Source of the DNA: Cupriavidus sp. D384
GTDB taxonomy: Bacteria; Pseudomonadota; Gammaproteobacteria; Burkholderiales; Burkholderiaceae
DNA length: 64,000 nucleotides
Direction of reading: 5' to 3'
Assembly: GCF_001652915.1 (NCBI RefSeq)
Contig: NZ_BBQI01000128.1
Location: 62,001-126,000, forward strand
The number at the start of each line of letters is the position of its first letter. Position 1 is the first letter of the stretch. Shown here one piece after another: positions 17,030 through 24,388 of this stretch. The position numbers were made by a program, and so were the translations under genes. The notes under the pieces were generated by a model that did no database searches, was not told the origin of the DNA, and worked only from the letters and a program-made list of their open reading frames with translations.

Positions 17030-17767
17030 TCAGCGGCCGCGCCGCGCGTTGGCCACGCGGGCCGCCGGCTCGGCCGACTCCGCCAGCGTGAGTTCCACCA
17101 CGCGCAGCACTTCCCGGGCCGTATTCTCGGAATGCTCGCGCAGGATGCCTGCCAGGCGCGGACGCCCCGGTTCGTGCAGCGCAGCCATGATGGCCTCGTG
17201 CTCTTCGTGCGATTCCTGCCAGCGCATCAGGTCGGCGTTGGCCGCGCCCCGCGCGCGATGCACCTTGCTCATCAGCGTGGCATAGATGCCCGACAGCACG
17301 GCGTTGTCGGCGCTGTCGACAATGAGCTGGTGGATTTCCTGGTTGATGCGGAAGTAATCGGTGCGACGGCCCGAATCGTGCGCGGCAATCATGGCCTGGT
17401 GCTTGCGTTCGATCTTTGCCAGCGCCGCGTCGTTGATCCGTTGCGCGGCCAGATCGCCCGCGTGGGCTTCCAGCCCGTGCAGCGTTTCGAACGTGGCGCG
17501 CAGTTCGTCGAGGTCGAGCGGCGCCACGCGATAGCCGATGTACTGGCGATGCAGCACCAGCCCTTCTGCCACCAGCACCTTGAGCGCCTCGCGCAACGGC
17601 GTCTTCGATACGTCGAAAGCGTCGCAAAACGCCTTCTCGTCGATACGCACGCCCGGCGGAAGCTCGCCCTCCTGAATCATCGTGCGCAGCCGGGCCGCGA
17701 TTTCGGCGGACATGCCCAGTGTGCGCAGGCGGGCTGTTTTGGGGAGAACTTGTGTCACGAACGTCAC
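17030..17767 (-). CDS. GntR-family (FCD) transcriptional regulator
   Basis: The 245-residue protein has the GntR winged helix (ELPPGVRIDEKAFCDAFDV and SKTPLREALKVLVAEGLV) and an all-helical FCD effector domain containing YFRINQEIHQLIVDSADNAV and SHEEHEAIMAAL, whose Asp/His residues usually bind a metal and a carboxylate ligand. It is divergent from the MFS gene and is the likely local regulator of the transporter-decarboxylase-hydantoinase-racemase cluster. Starts at 17767 and 17713 are both possible; the longer is given. Confidence 0.88.
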   Translation of the reverse strand: MTFVTQVLPKTARLRTLGMSAEIAARLRTMIQEGELPPGVRIDEKAFCDAFDVSKTPLREALKVLVAEGLVLHRQYIGYRVAPLDLDELRATFETLHGLEAHAGDLAAQRINDAALAKIERKHQAMIAAHDSGRRTDYFRINQEIHQLIVDSADNAVLSGIYATLMSKVHRARGAANADLMRWQESHEEHEAIMAALHEPGRPRLAGILREHSENTAREVLRVVELTLAESAEPAARVANARRGR

Positions 17768-17856
17768 CAGGATAGGGAATCTGCACCAGTCCGAAGATTA
17801 TCACACCCAGATTGGTACTTACCCTACATCTATATAAATCAACGACTTACACGCGT

Positions 17857-17866
17857 TGTAATTACA
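17857..17866. promoter_or_regulatory. Candidate GntR operator palindrome
   Basis: TGTAATTACA is a perfect 10-bp palindrome in the 191-bp divergent region between the GntR gene and the MFS gene, about 90 bp from each start. Short T-G-T/A-C-A palindromes are typical FadR/FCD-subfamily sites. The link is inferred from position. Confidence 0.45.
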
Positions 17867-17958
17867 GATTACGTATCCTATACTCCGTCACAGTTGCGCG
17901 ACACCCAAACACAAACGCCTCGAAAACGCAGCACCCAAGGAGCAAGGAGACCCCCGTC

Positions 17959-19257
17959 ATGTCAACCACTAGCCAGGCCGCCACGATGACGGCCACGCGC
18001 AGCAGCGTCCGCTGGAAGATCTTCCTGATGATGCTGTTCCTCATCGCCATCAACTACATCGACCGCGCATCGCTGTCGGTGGCGATGCCGCTGATTGCCA
18101 AGGAATTCGACCTCAGTCCCACCATGCAAGGCATGATCCTGAGCGCGTTCTTCTGGACCTACGCGCTGATGCAGGTGCCGGGTGGCATGCTGGCCGACAA
18201 GTACAAGCCGCGCATCGTGATTGCCTGCGCCACCGTGTTCTGGGGCGCGTTCCAGGCCCTGGCCGCCGTCTGCACCAGCACCACGGCCCTGCTGCTGACC
18301 CGCCTGGGCCTGGGCGCCGCAGAAGCCCCGATCTACCCGGCCGGCGGCAAGCTCAACGCGATCTGGATGACCCAGAACGAACGCGGCCGCGGCGCCACGC
18401 TGCTCGACGGCGGTGCTCCGCTGGGCGCGGCGCTCGGCGCCATCATCATCACGTGGCTCATCTCGTCGCTCGGTTCGTGGCGCCTGGCCTTCGTGGTGGC
18501 CGGCGTCGGCACCGTCATCGCCGGTGTCGTGGCCTGGTGGTACATCCGCAATTCGCCGCGCGAACACGCCGGCGTCAATGAACTGGAGGCGCGCTATCTC
18601 GAGGAAGCCCACGCCAGCGAGCACCGTGCCGAGCCGGCCAACCTGTCGGGCCGCTCGCTCGACTTCTTCAAGTACCGCTCGGTCTGGTGCATGGCGATTG
18701 GCTGGATGTGCTTCAACACCGTCTTCTACGGCCTGCTGACCTGGATGCCTAACTACCTGAACAAGGTGCACGGCTTCGACATCAAGGCCATGGGCGGCGC
18801 CAGCTTCATCATCTTCTTCTGCGGCTTTATCGGCGAACTGATCGGCGGCTGGATTGCCGACAAGTGGAAGGAAGCCGGGGGCCGGCCCAACGTGGTGATG
18901 CGCACGCTGTTCGGCATTGCCGCCGTGGTGGCAACGGTCTCGATCTTCTCGGTGGCCTACGTGAGCAACCCGGTGGTGGTGGTGGCCCTGCTGTCGTCCA
19001 CACTGTTCTTCCTGCGCTGGTGCGGCCTGTTCTGGTGCATCCCGTCGATCCTGGGCACCCGCAACAAGATTGGTTTCCTGGGCGGCGTGATGAACCTGGG
19101 CGGCAATGTCGGCGGCATCAGCGTGCCGATCATCGTCGGCATGATCGTGCAGTACACCGGCTCGTACTTCCTGGCGCTGATGTTCTTCGCGGCTGCCGGC
19201 GTGGGCCTGCTGCTGGCGTCCACGGCCATCGACTACGAAACGAAGATCCCGGTCTGA
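17959..19257 (+). CDS. MFS transporter, anion:cation symporter family
   Basis: The 432-residue permease has 12 predicted helices. It shows MLFLIAINYIDRASLSVAMP in helix 1, GMILSAFFWTYALMQVPGGM followed by LADKYKPR for the conserved loop 2-3, and TRLGLGAAEAPIYPAGGKLN, all characteristic of the ACS (phthalate/galactonate/tartrate) family for organic anions. The start at 17959 has AAGGAGA upstream. It is the first gene of the GntR-controlled cluster and presumably imports the substrate of the downstream enzymes. Confidence 0.88.
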   Translation: MSTTSQAATMTATRSSVRWKIFLMMLFLIAINYIDRASLSVAMPLIAKEFDLSPTMQGMILSAFFWTYALMQVPGGMLADKYKPRIVIACATVFWGAFQALAAVCTSTTALLLTRLGLGAAEAPIYPAGGKLNAIWMTQNERGRGATLLDGGAPLGAALGAIIITWLISSLGSWRLAFVVAGVGTVIAGVVAWWYIRNSPREHAGVNELEARYLEEAHASEHRAEPANLSGRSLDFFKYRSVWCMAIGWMCFNTVFYGLLTWMPNYLNKVHGFDIKAMGGASFIIFFCGFIGELIGGWIADKWKEAGGRPNVVMRTLFGIAAVVATVSIFSVAYVSNPVVVVALLSSTLFFLRWCGLFWCIPSILGTRNKIGFLGGVMNLGGNVGGISVPIIVGMIVQYTGSYFLALMFFAAAGVGLLLASTAIDYETKIPV

Positions 19258-19263
19258 CAATGA

Positions 19264-19290
19264 CCGCTGGAGATATCCCGCCTCCAGCGG
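19264..19290 (+). other. Intercistronic hairpin after the MFS gene
   Basis: A 9-bp perfect stem CCGCTGGAG/CTCCAGCGG (19264-19272, 19282-19290) with a 9-nt loop follows the MFS stop codon. No T-run follows, so it may stabilise or attenuate the mRNA rather than fully terminate it. Confidence 0.5.
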
Positions 19291-19368
19291 CAAACCAGAA
19301 CAATAAAACCAATATCAAACCCGAGGCATCGCGCCCAGACGGTGCCCGACAACTCTTGAGAACCAACC

Positions 19369-20097
19369 ATGAGCAAGCAGATTCGCCTTGGCATGCTGAC
19401 GCCTTCCTCCAACACCGCACTGGAACCCATTACCAGCGCCATGGTCAGCGGCCTGCCCAACGTCAGCGCGCACTTTTCGCGCTTTACCGTGACGGAGATT
19501 TCGCTGCGTGACCAGGCGCTGGGCCAGTTCGACCTGGAGAAGATCCTGGGCGCGGCCCGGCTGCTGGCCGATGCCCGCGTGGACGTCATCGCGTGGAACG
19601 GCACGTCGTCGGGCTGGCTTGGCTTCGATCGCGACCAGGCGCTGTGCAAGCAGATCACCGAGGCCACCGGTATCCCGGCCACCACCTCGGTGCTGGCGCT
19701 GAACGAAATCCTGGAAAAGACCGGCGCCCGCCGCGTCGGCCTGGCCACGCCCTACCTGCACGATGTGCAGCAGCGCATCATCGCCAACTACCAGCGCAGC
19801 GGCTTCGACTGCTCCGCCGAACGCCATCTGGAACTGCATGTGAACTACAGCTTTGCGGAAGTCGAGGAAGACACCATCCGCAAGATGGTGCGCGATCTGG
19901 CCGGCGAAAACGTGCAGGCCATCACCACGTTCTGCACCAACCTGCGCGCGGCGCACCTGGCCGAGGAACTGGAGGCCGAGACCGGCATCCCGCTGTACGA
20001 CACGATCTCCACCGTGGTGTGGAAGTCGCTGCGCCTGGCGGGCGTGGACACCAGCGCCCTGAAGGGCTGGGGCCGCCTGTTCCGCGAAGTCGAGTAA
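19369..20097 (+). CDS. Asp/Glu-racemase superfamily protein with arylmalonate-decarboxylase-like active site
   Basis: The 242-residue protein belongs to the maleate isomerase/arylmalonate decarboxylase (AMDase) group: it opens IRLGMLTPSSNTALEPI and has a doubled alpha/beta fold. The first of the two family cysteines is replaced by Asn77-Gly78 (AWNGTSSGWLG), while the second, Cys189, is present (ITTFCTNLRAA). A lone C-terminal-half cysteine with a Gly-Thr-Ser oxyanion loop and a PYL tyrosine (Tyr129) is the AMDase arrangement, used for cofactor-free decarboxylation. Generic annotation would be maleate cis-trans isomerase, but that needs both cysteines. It sits between an MFS transporter and a cyclic amidohydrolase. 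Confidence 0.75.
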   Translation: MSKQIRLGMLTPSSNTALEPITSAMVSGLPNVSAHFSRFTVTEISLRDQALGQFDLEKILGAARLLADARVDVIAWNGTSSGWLGFDRDQALCKQITEATGIPATTSVLALNEILEKTGARRVGLATPYLHDVQQRIIANYQRSGFDCSAERHLELHVNYSFAEVEEDTIRKMVRDLAGENVQAITTFCTNLRAAHLAEELEAETGIPLYDTISTVVWKSLRLAGVDTSALKGWGRLFREVE

Positions 20098-20122
20098 CGG
20101 AAAGCATCGGAGAGGGATGACC

Positions 20123-21541
20123 ATGCCTGCAGACAACAATCTTGACCTGGTGATTCGCAATGCCGACGTGGTCACCGCTTCCGATCGCTTTCGCTGCGAC
20201 ATCGGCGTACGCGGCGGCAAGATCGTGGCACTGGGCCACGGCCTGCCCGCCGCGCAGCAGGAAGTCGACGCCACGGGCCTGCTGGCCCTGCCCGGCGGCG
20301 TCGACGGCCACTGCCATCTGGACCAGCCCATGCCAGACGGCATGCGCATGGCCGACGACTTTTTCACCGGTACCCGCGCAGCGGTATGCGGCGGCACCAC
20401 CACGGTGATCCCGTTCGCCGCGCAGGAAAAAGGCGCCTCGCTCAAGGCCGCCGTGGCCGACTATCACCGCCGCGCCGACGGCCGCGCCGTGATCGACTAC
20501 GCGTTTCATCTGATCGTGGCCGACCCCACCCCTGCCGTATTGCAGGACGAACTGCCGTCGCTGATCCGCCAGGGCTACAGCTCGTTCAAGGTTTACATGA
20601 CCTATGACGACCTGAAGCTGTCCGACCGCGAGATGCTCGAAGTGCTGGATGTCGCGCGCCAGAACCAGGCCCTGGTGATGGTGCATGCCGAGAATGCCGA
20701 CTGCATCTCGTGGCTGACCGACAAGCTGACCGGCGAGGGCCGCATCGCGCCGCGCTTCCACGGACTGGCCCGCCCGGCCGTGGTCGAGCGCGAGGCCACG
20801 CACCGCGCCATCTCGTTCGCCGAGCTGGTCGACGTGCCGATCCTGATCGTGCATGTCTCCGGCAAGGAAGCCATCGAGCAGATCCGCTGGGCCCAGGGCC
20901 GCGGCCTGAAGATCCTGGCCGAGACCTGCCCGCAGTACCTGTACCTGACCGCCGAAGACATGGGCCTGCCCGGCGATGACGGCTACGAAGGCGCCAAGTG
21001 CATCTGCAGCCCGCCGCCGCGTGACCCGGAAAACCAGGCCGCCGTCTGGCGCGCGCTGGAAAACGGCGTGTTCAGCGTGTTCTCGTCGGACCATGCGCCG
21101 TTCAACTACGACGACCCGGAAGGCAAGAAGCTCGGCGGCGTGGCCCAGCCGTTCGACCATGTCCCCAACGGGGTGCCGGGCATCGAGACGCGCCTGCCGC
21201 TGCTGTTCGACGGGGTAATGCGCGGCAAGCTGTCGCTGCACCAGTTCGTCGAGTTGACCTCCTACCGCCCCGCCAGGATCTACGGCCTCTACCCGCGCAA
21301 GGGCACCATTGCCGTGGGCGCCGATGCCGACATCGTGCTCTGGGACCCATCGCGCCGTGTGCGCATCGCCAACAGCAACCTGCACCATGCGGTCGACTAC
21401 ACGCCGTACGAGGGCATCGAAGTCACCGGCTGGCCGATGACCACGTTCTCGCGCGGCGAGATGATCGTGCGCAACGGCGAGTACCTGGAGCCGGCCGCCG
21501 GCCGCGGCAGGTTCCTGGAAGCGGGACAACCCGAACTGTGA
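20123..21541 (+). CDS. Cyclic amidohydrolase (D-hydantoinase/dihydropyrimidinase)
   Basis: The 472-residue enzyme has all binuclear-metal ligands of the family: His63 and His65 in DGHCHLDQP, carbamylatable Lys156 in SSFKVYMTYDD, His188 in MVHAEN, His244 in LIVHVSGKEA and Asp323 in FSSDHAPFNYDD. It hydrolyses a cyclic ureide or imide ring such as hydantoin or dihydropyrimidine. The ATG at 20123 is preferred over 20117, because GGAGAGGG abuts the earlier ATG too closely. It ends at the start of the racemase-like gene. Substrate is unknown, but neighbours suggest a carboxylated product. Confidence 0.88.
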   Translation: MPADNNLDLVIRNADVVTASDRFRCDIGVRGGKIVALGHGLPAAQQEVDATGLLALPGGVDGHCHLDQPMPDGMRMADDFFTGTRAAVCGGTTTVIPFAAQEKGASLKAAVADYHRRADGRAVIDYAFHLIVADPTPAVLQDELPSLIRQGYSSFKVYMTYDDLKLSDREMLEVLDVARQNQALVMVHAENADCISWLTDKLTGEGRIAPRFHGLARPAVVEREATHRAISFAELVDVPILIVHVSGKEAIEQIRWAQGRGLKILAETCPQYLYLTAEDMGLPGDDGYEGAKCICSPPPRDPENQAAVWRALENGVFSVFSSDHAPFNYDDPEGKKLGGVAQPFDHVPNGVPGIETRLPLLFDGVMRGKLSLHQFVELTSYRPARIYGLYPRKGTIAVGADADIVLWDPSRRVRIANSNLHHAVDYTPYEGIEVTGWPMTTFSRGEMIVRNGEYLEPAAGRGRFLEAGQPEL

Positions 21542-21546
21542 TTCCC

Positions 21547-22284
21547 ATGAACCTCCTGATCGTCAATCCCAACATCAGCGCGTCGGTCACCGACCTGATC
21601 CATGCAGAGGCCCGGCGCACCGCATCGCCGGACACGCGCATCGCCATGGCAACGGCCAGCTTCGGCGTGGCCTATATCGAAACCCGCTTCGAGGCGCTGG
21701 TGGGTGGCTACGCCACCGCGTGCGCGGCCGCCGAGCATGCCGGCACGTTCGACGGCCTGATCGTCGCCGCGTTTGGCGACCCCGGCCTGGCGGGACTCAA
21801 GGAACTGTTCGACGTGCCGGTGGTTGGCATGACCGAGGCCGCGCTGGCCAGCGCCTGCCTGCTGGGGCAGCGCTTCTCGATCATCGCGATCTCGCACCGC
21901 ATCGAGGCGTGGTATCGCGAATGCGTGGCCGCGAACGGCCTGACGTCGCGGCTCGCCAGCGTCCGCTCGCTGCAATCGCCGCTGCGCGATATCGGCAGCG
22001 TGCAAGAGGACCACGCAGCCCGGCTTGAAGAGCTGAGCCTGCAGGCCGTGCGCGAAGACGGGGCCGACGTGATCATCGTCGCTGGCGCCCCGCTGGCCGG
22101 CCTGGCGCGCTCGTTGCAGGGCCGCATTCCGGTGCCGGTGGTCGACGGCGTCAGCAGCGCCGTGCGGCATTGCGAATCGCTGGTGGCGCTGCGCCCCGGC
22201 GGCGCACGCGAAGGCAGCTTTGCGCGGCCGCCACAGAAGACCCATGCAGGCCTGCCGCCTGCCGTGGCGCGCCTGCTGGCCTGA
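21547..22284 (+). CDS. Hydantoin-racemase-like protein lacking both catalytic cysteines
   Basis: The 245-residue protein matches the HyuE/Asp-Glu racemase family (MNLLIVNPNISASVTDLI; FDGLIVAAFGDPGLAGL; VVGMTEAALASACLLGQRF). The two cysteines that act as acid and base in racemases fall at Ala75 (AAFGDPG in place of the usual CF.DPG) and Ala181 (VAGAPLAGL in place of a GC motif). Racemisation by the known two-cysteine mechanism is therefore unlikely. A GTG at 21538 overlapping the upstream stop (GTGA) is an alternative start; it adds three residues. It is coupled to the hydantoinase gene and is the last gene of the cluster. Confidence 0.82.
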   Translation: MNLLIVNPNISASVTDLIHAEARRTASPDTRIAMATASFGVAYIETRFEALVGGYATACAAAEHAGTFDGLIVAAFGDPGLAGLKELFDVPVVGMTEAALASACLLGQRFSIIAISHRIEAWYRECVAANGLTSRLASVRSLQSPLRDIGSVQEDHAARLEELSLQAVREDGADVIIVAGAPLAGLARSLQGRIPVPVVDGVSSAVRHCESLVALRPGGAREGSFARPPQKTHAGLPPAVARLLA

Positions 22285-22311
22285 ACCCGTCGCCAGCCTG
22301 CCTGACGATTC

Positions 22312-22352
22312 AACGCCTGACCGCGCCGTGCCAGTCAGGCGTTTGTCTTTTT
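22312..22352 (+). terminator. Rho-independent terminator of the hydantoinase cluster
   Basis: The 10-bp stem AACGCCTGAC/GTCAGGCGTT (22312-22321, 22334-22343) is followed by TTGTCTTTTTTC. It lies just after the racemase-like gene. Confidence 0.85.
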
Positions 22353-22375
22353 TCGGGCGGGCTACACGCCATTCG

Positions 22376-22592
22376 TCAACGCAGGTCGGGAAAGTCTTCC
22401 TCCCAGTATTCGCCCGGCATGCGCGATGACTGATCCTCGCGCTCCATCTCGCGGCGGCGAAGTTCCACCCGCCGGATGACCGAGCGCCGGCCAGGCAAAG
22501 TCCCGGTACGCACGGTCGTAGTCCGTGCGGTGCTGCAACAGAAAATCCCTTGCTGCGATAAACGCTCCGGCTCCTGACGCAGCATCCTTCAT
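22376..22592 (-). pseudogene. AMP-dependent acyl-CoA synthetase remnant with large internal deletion
   Basis: Two pieces of an acyl-CoA/acetyl-CoA synthetase abut here. From the ATG at 22592 (with an intact AAGGAG site) the first frame reads ARDFLLQHRTDYDRAYRDFA then WPAL, the usual N-terminus of this family. About 110 bp later a second frame reads IRRVELRRREMERED and ends GEYWEEDFPDLR with a stop at 22376, matching the usual C-terminus. The roughly 450-500 residues between (AMP-binding domain) are missing and the frame shifts at the junction near CTCGGTCATCCGG. No active enzyme can be made. Confidence 0.7.
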
Positions 22593-22700
22593 CCTTGTCT
22601 CCTTGTTATGGCACTGCAGGTGCATTCCAGTATAGTCACCGGATTGCCTCCGGGAGCCGGCACGTCATGGCCGGAACGGGGCGCTACAGGAGACAGCAGC

Positions 22701-23042
22701 ATGAAGATGGAAGCCTTTGCATTCGGCACCACCAACTGGGCAGAGGTCGAGCGGACCGAGCATCCCGGGGAAACCGGCACGGCCTGGTGGCGCACGCGGT
22801 ATTTCGGTGAAAAGCCCGATCAGATCCGCGTGCGGATGGTGGAATACTCGCCCGGCTATCTGGCGGACCACTGGTGCCAGAAGGGACACATCCTCTTCTG
22901 CCTGGACGGCGAGCTGGAAACAACGCTGGAAGATGGGCGCAAGTTTGTGCTGACGCCCGGCACGAGCTATCAGGTCGGGGACAATGCCGAGCCCCACCAG
23001 TCCTATACGCGGATCGGCGCCAGGCTGTTTATCGTCGACTGA
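22701..23042 (+). CDS. DHCW-motif cupin-fold protein
   Basis: The 113-residue single-domain cupin contains VEYSPGYLADHWCQKGHILF with the ADHWC segment that names the DHCW family, then CLDGELETTLEDGRKFVL and PGTSYQVGDNAEPHQSYT. His residues at ADHW, KGH and EPH could bind a metal. The start at 22701 has AGGAG upstream. No enzymatic role is established for the family. It is single, convergent with the efflux operon. Confidence 0.85.
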   Translation: MKMEAFAFGTTNWAEVERTEHPGETGTAWWRTRYFGEKPDQIRVRMVEYSPGYLADHWCQKGHILFCLDGELETTLEDGRKFVLTPGTSYQVGDNAEPHQSYTRIGARLFIVD

Positions 23043-23050
23043 TGACGAGG

Positions 23051-23071
23051 AGCCCGGCCTGACGCCGGGCT
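23051..23071. terminator. Hairpin between cupin gene and efflux operon end
   Basis: The 8-bp stem AGCCCGGC/GCCGGGCT (23051-23058, 23064-23071) has a 5-nt loop between two convergent genes. There is no T-run, so termination strength is doubtful. Confidence 0.4.
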
Positions 23072-23080
23072 GCCCCGCAC

Positions 23081-24388
23081 TCAAGGCGCCTCGAAGCGCG
23101 ACTGCTCGTGCAGTTCCAGCCGCAGCTTCTGCTGCGCCTCCAGCGCATTGACCAGCGCGGCGCGCGCCGCCAGCGTGGTTTCGGCCAGGCCGCGGCGCAC
23201 CACCAGCAACTGACCGATGCCGATCTCGCCCGCCGAATAGGCGCGCGCCGCGCGATCCGCGGCGCTCTGGTCCAGCGTCAACGCCGTCTGCTGGGCGCGC
23301 GCAGCCTGTTCCAGCCCGGTCACCGTCCTGGCGAGCACATCGAACTCGGCTCCTGCGGCCTGTTCCACGGCGGCACGGCGTCGCGCGGCGGCTTCGGCGT
23401 CAGCCGCCGTTGCCAGCGCGACGGATCGCCGATGCGCGGACCCCAGCGGCATCGAGATCGACAAGCCCGCAATGCGCTCCGCCCCACCCCGCTCCACCGT
23501 CACGAACGCGCCGACGGTCGGATCGGGCTTGCGCTCCAGATCTGAACGCCGTGCGGCACGGCTGGCTACCGCTTCATCCGCAATTGCCAGCCGCACGGCA
23601 TGGCTGACATCGAGATAACGGACCCGGGCGCCCTCTCCCAGCAAGTCGCCTGCAGCGGCTGGCAGCAGCGTGGCAACCGGCGCGTCCGAGGGCATCACAG
23701 CTGGCAGGCCCAGCGCCGGAAAGCGCGCGCGCAGTTCCGCCTCCGCTGCGCCCTGGGTGGCCCGGGCAGCGGCCAATGCCGCTTCGGCGCGCGCCTGTTC
23801 GGCCTGGACGATTTCCAGGTCCATCGGCGCGGCATCGCTGGCACGCACACGCTTGCCGGTGGACGCCACCAGGTCGCCGGCAAGCGCCGCGCTGCGCGCC
23901 ATGGCAGCAGATGACTGCCGCGCGCGCAGCACGTTGAACCACAGCACAAGCATCTGCTTCGATGTCTCGTGCTGTGCATCGTCCAGCGCGATATCACCCT
24001 GGTCGATGGTGGCATCGGCCAGCGCCGCATCCGCGTCGGATTTGCCCCACAGGCGCAGCGGCCGTTCGATGGCGACCTGGCCCTCGGCGAAGTTGTCGGA
24101 CGGGTCGCGCACATGGCGGCGCTGCCCCGTGGCGCGCACCACGAACTCGGCCGTGCCAGCGCGAATGCCGCCGGCACGCGCACTGGCGCTGTCGCGGCGC
24201 GCCCGGGCTGCGGCCACGTCCGGCGCGGTGTCCAGTGCGGCACGAACGGACGCCACCGTCGGCAGGTAGCTGTCTTCCGTCATGGCAGGGATGTTCGATG
24301 TCCGGGCTTCCGCCGCGCAGAGGCCGGACGTCCACAGGCTGGCGGCCAGTCCGGCGCACAGTGTCAATTTCAGGTCTGTTGTGTTCAT
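23081..24388 (-). CDS. Outer-membrane efflux channel, TolC/CzcC family
   Basis: The 435-residue protein has a signal peptide (LTLCAGLAASLWTSGLCAAE) and the two long alanine-rich helical repeats of outer-membrane efflux proteins (for example ALAAARATQGAAEAELRARF in the first half; RAYSAGEIGIGQLLVVRRGL in the second). It forms the trimeric exit duct of the RND pump. Its ATG overlaps the stop of the pump gene (ATGA, 24385-24388), and it is the last gene of the operon, an A-then-C order. Confidence 0.85.
   Translation of the reverse strand: MNTTDLKLTLCAGLAASLWTSGLCAAEARTSNIPAMTEDSYLPTVASVRAALDTAPDVAAARARRDSASARAGGIRAGTAEFVVRATGQRRHVRDPSDNFAEGQVAIERPLRLWGKSDADAALADATIDQGDIALDDAQHETSKQMLVLWFNVLRARQSSAAMARSAALAGDLVASTGKRVRASDAAPMDLEIVQAEQARAEAALAAARATQGAAEAELRARFPALGLPAVMPSDAPVATLLPAAAGDLLGEGARVRYLDVSHAVRLAIADEAVASRAARRSDLERKPDPTVGAFVTVERGGAERIAGLSISMPLGSAHRRSVALATAADAEAAARRRAAVEQAAGAEFDVLARTVTGLEQAARAQQTALTLDQSAADRAARAYSAGEIGIGQLLVVRRGLAETTLAARAALVNALEAQQKLRLELHEQSRFEAP

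Noticed and set aside
17030-22284. Interpreting the cluster as nicotinate or maleate degradation because of a maleate-isomerase-like gene
   Set aside because: The first essential cysteine is missing and no other genes of that pathway (maleamate amidase, dioxygenase) are present.
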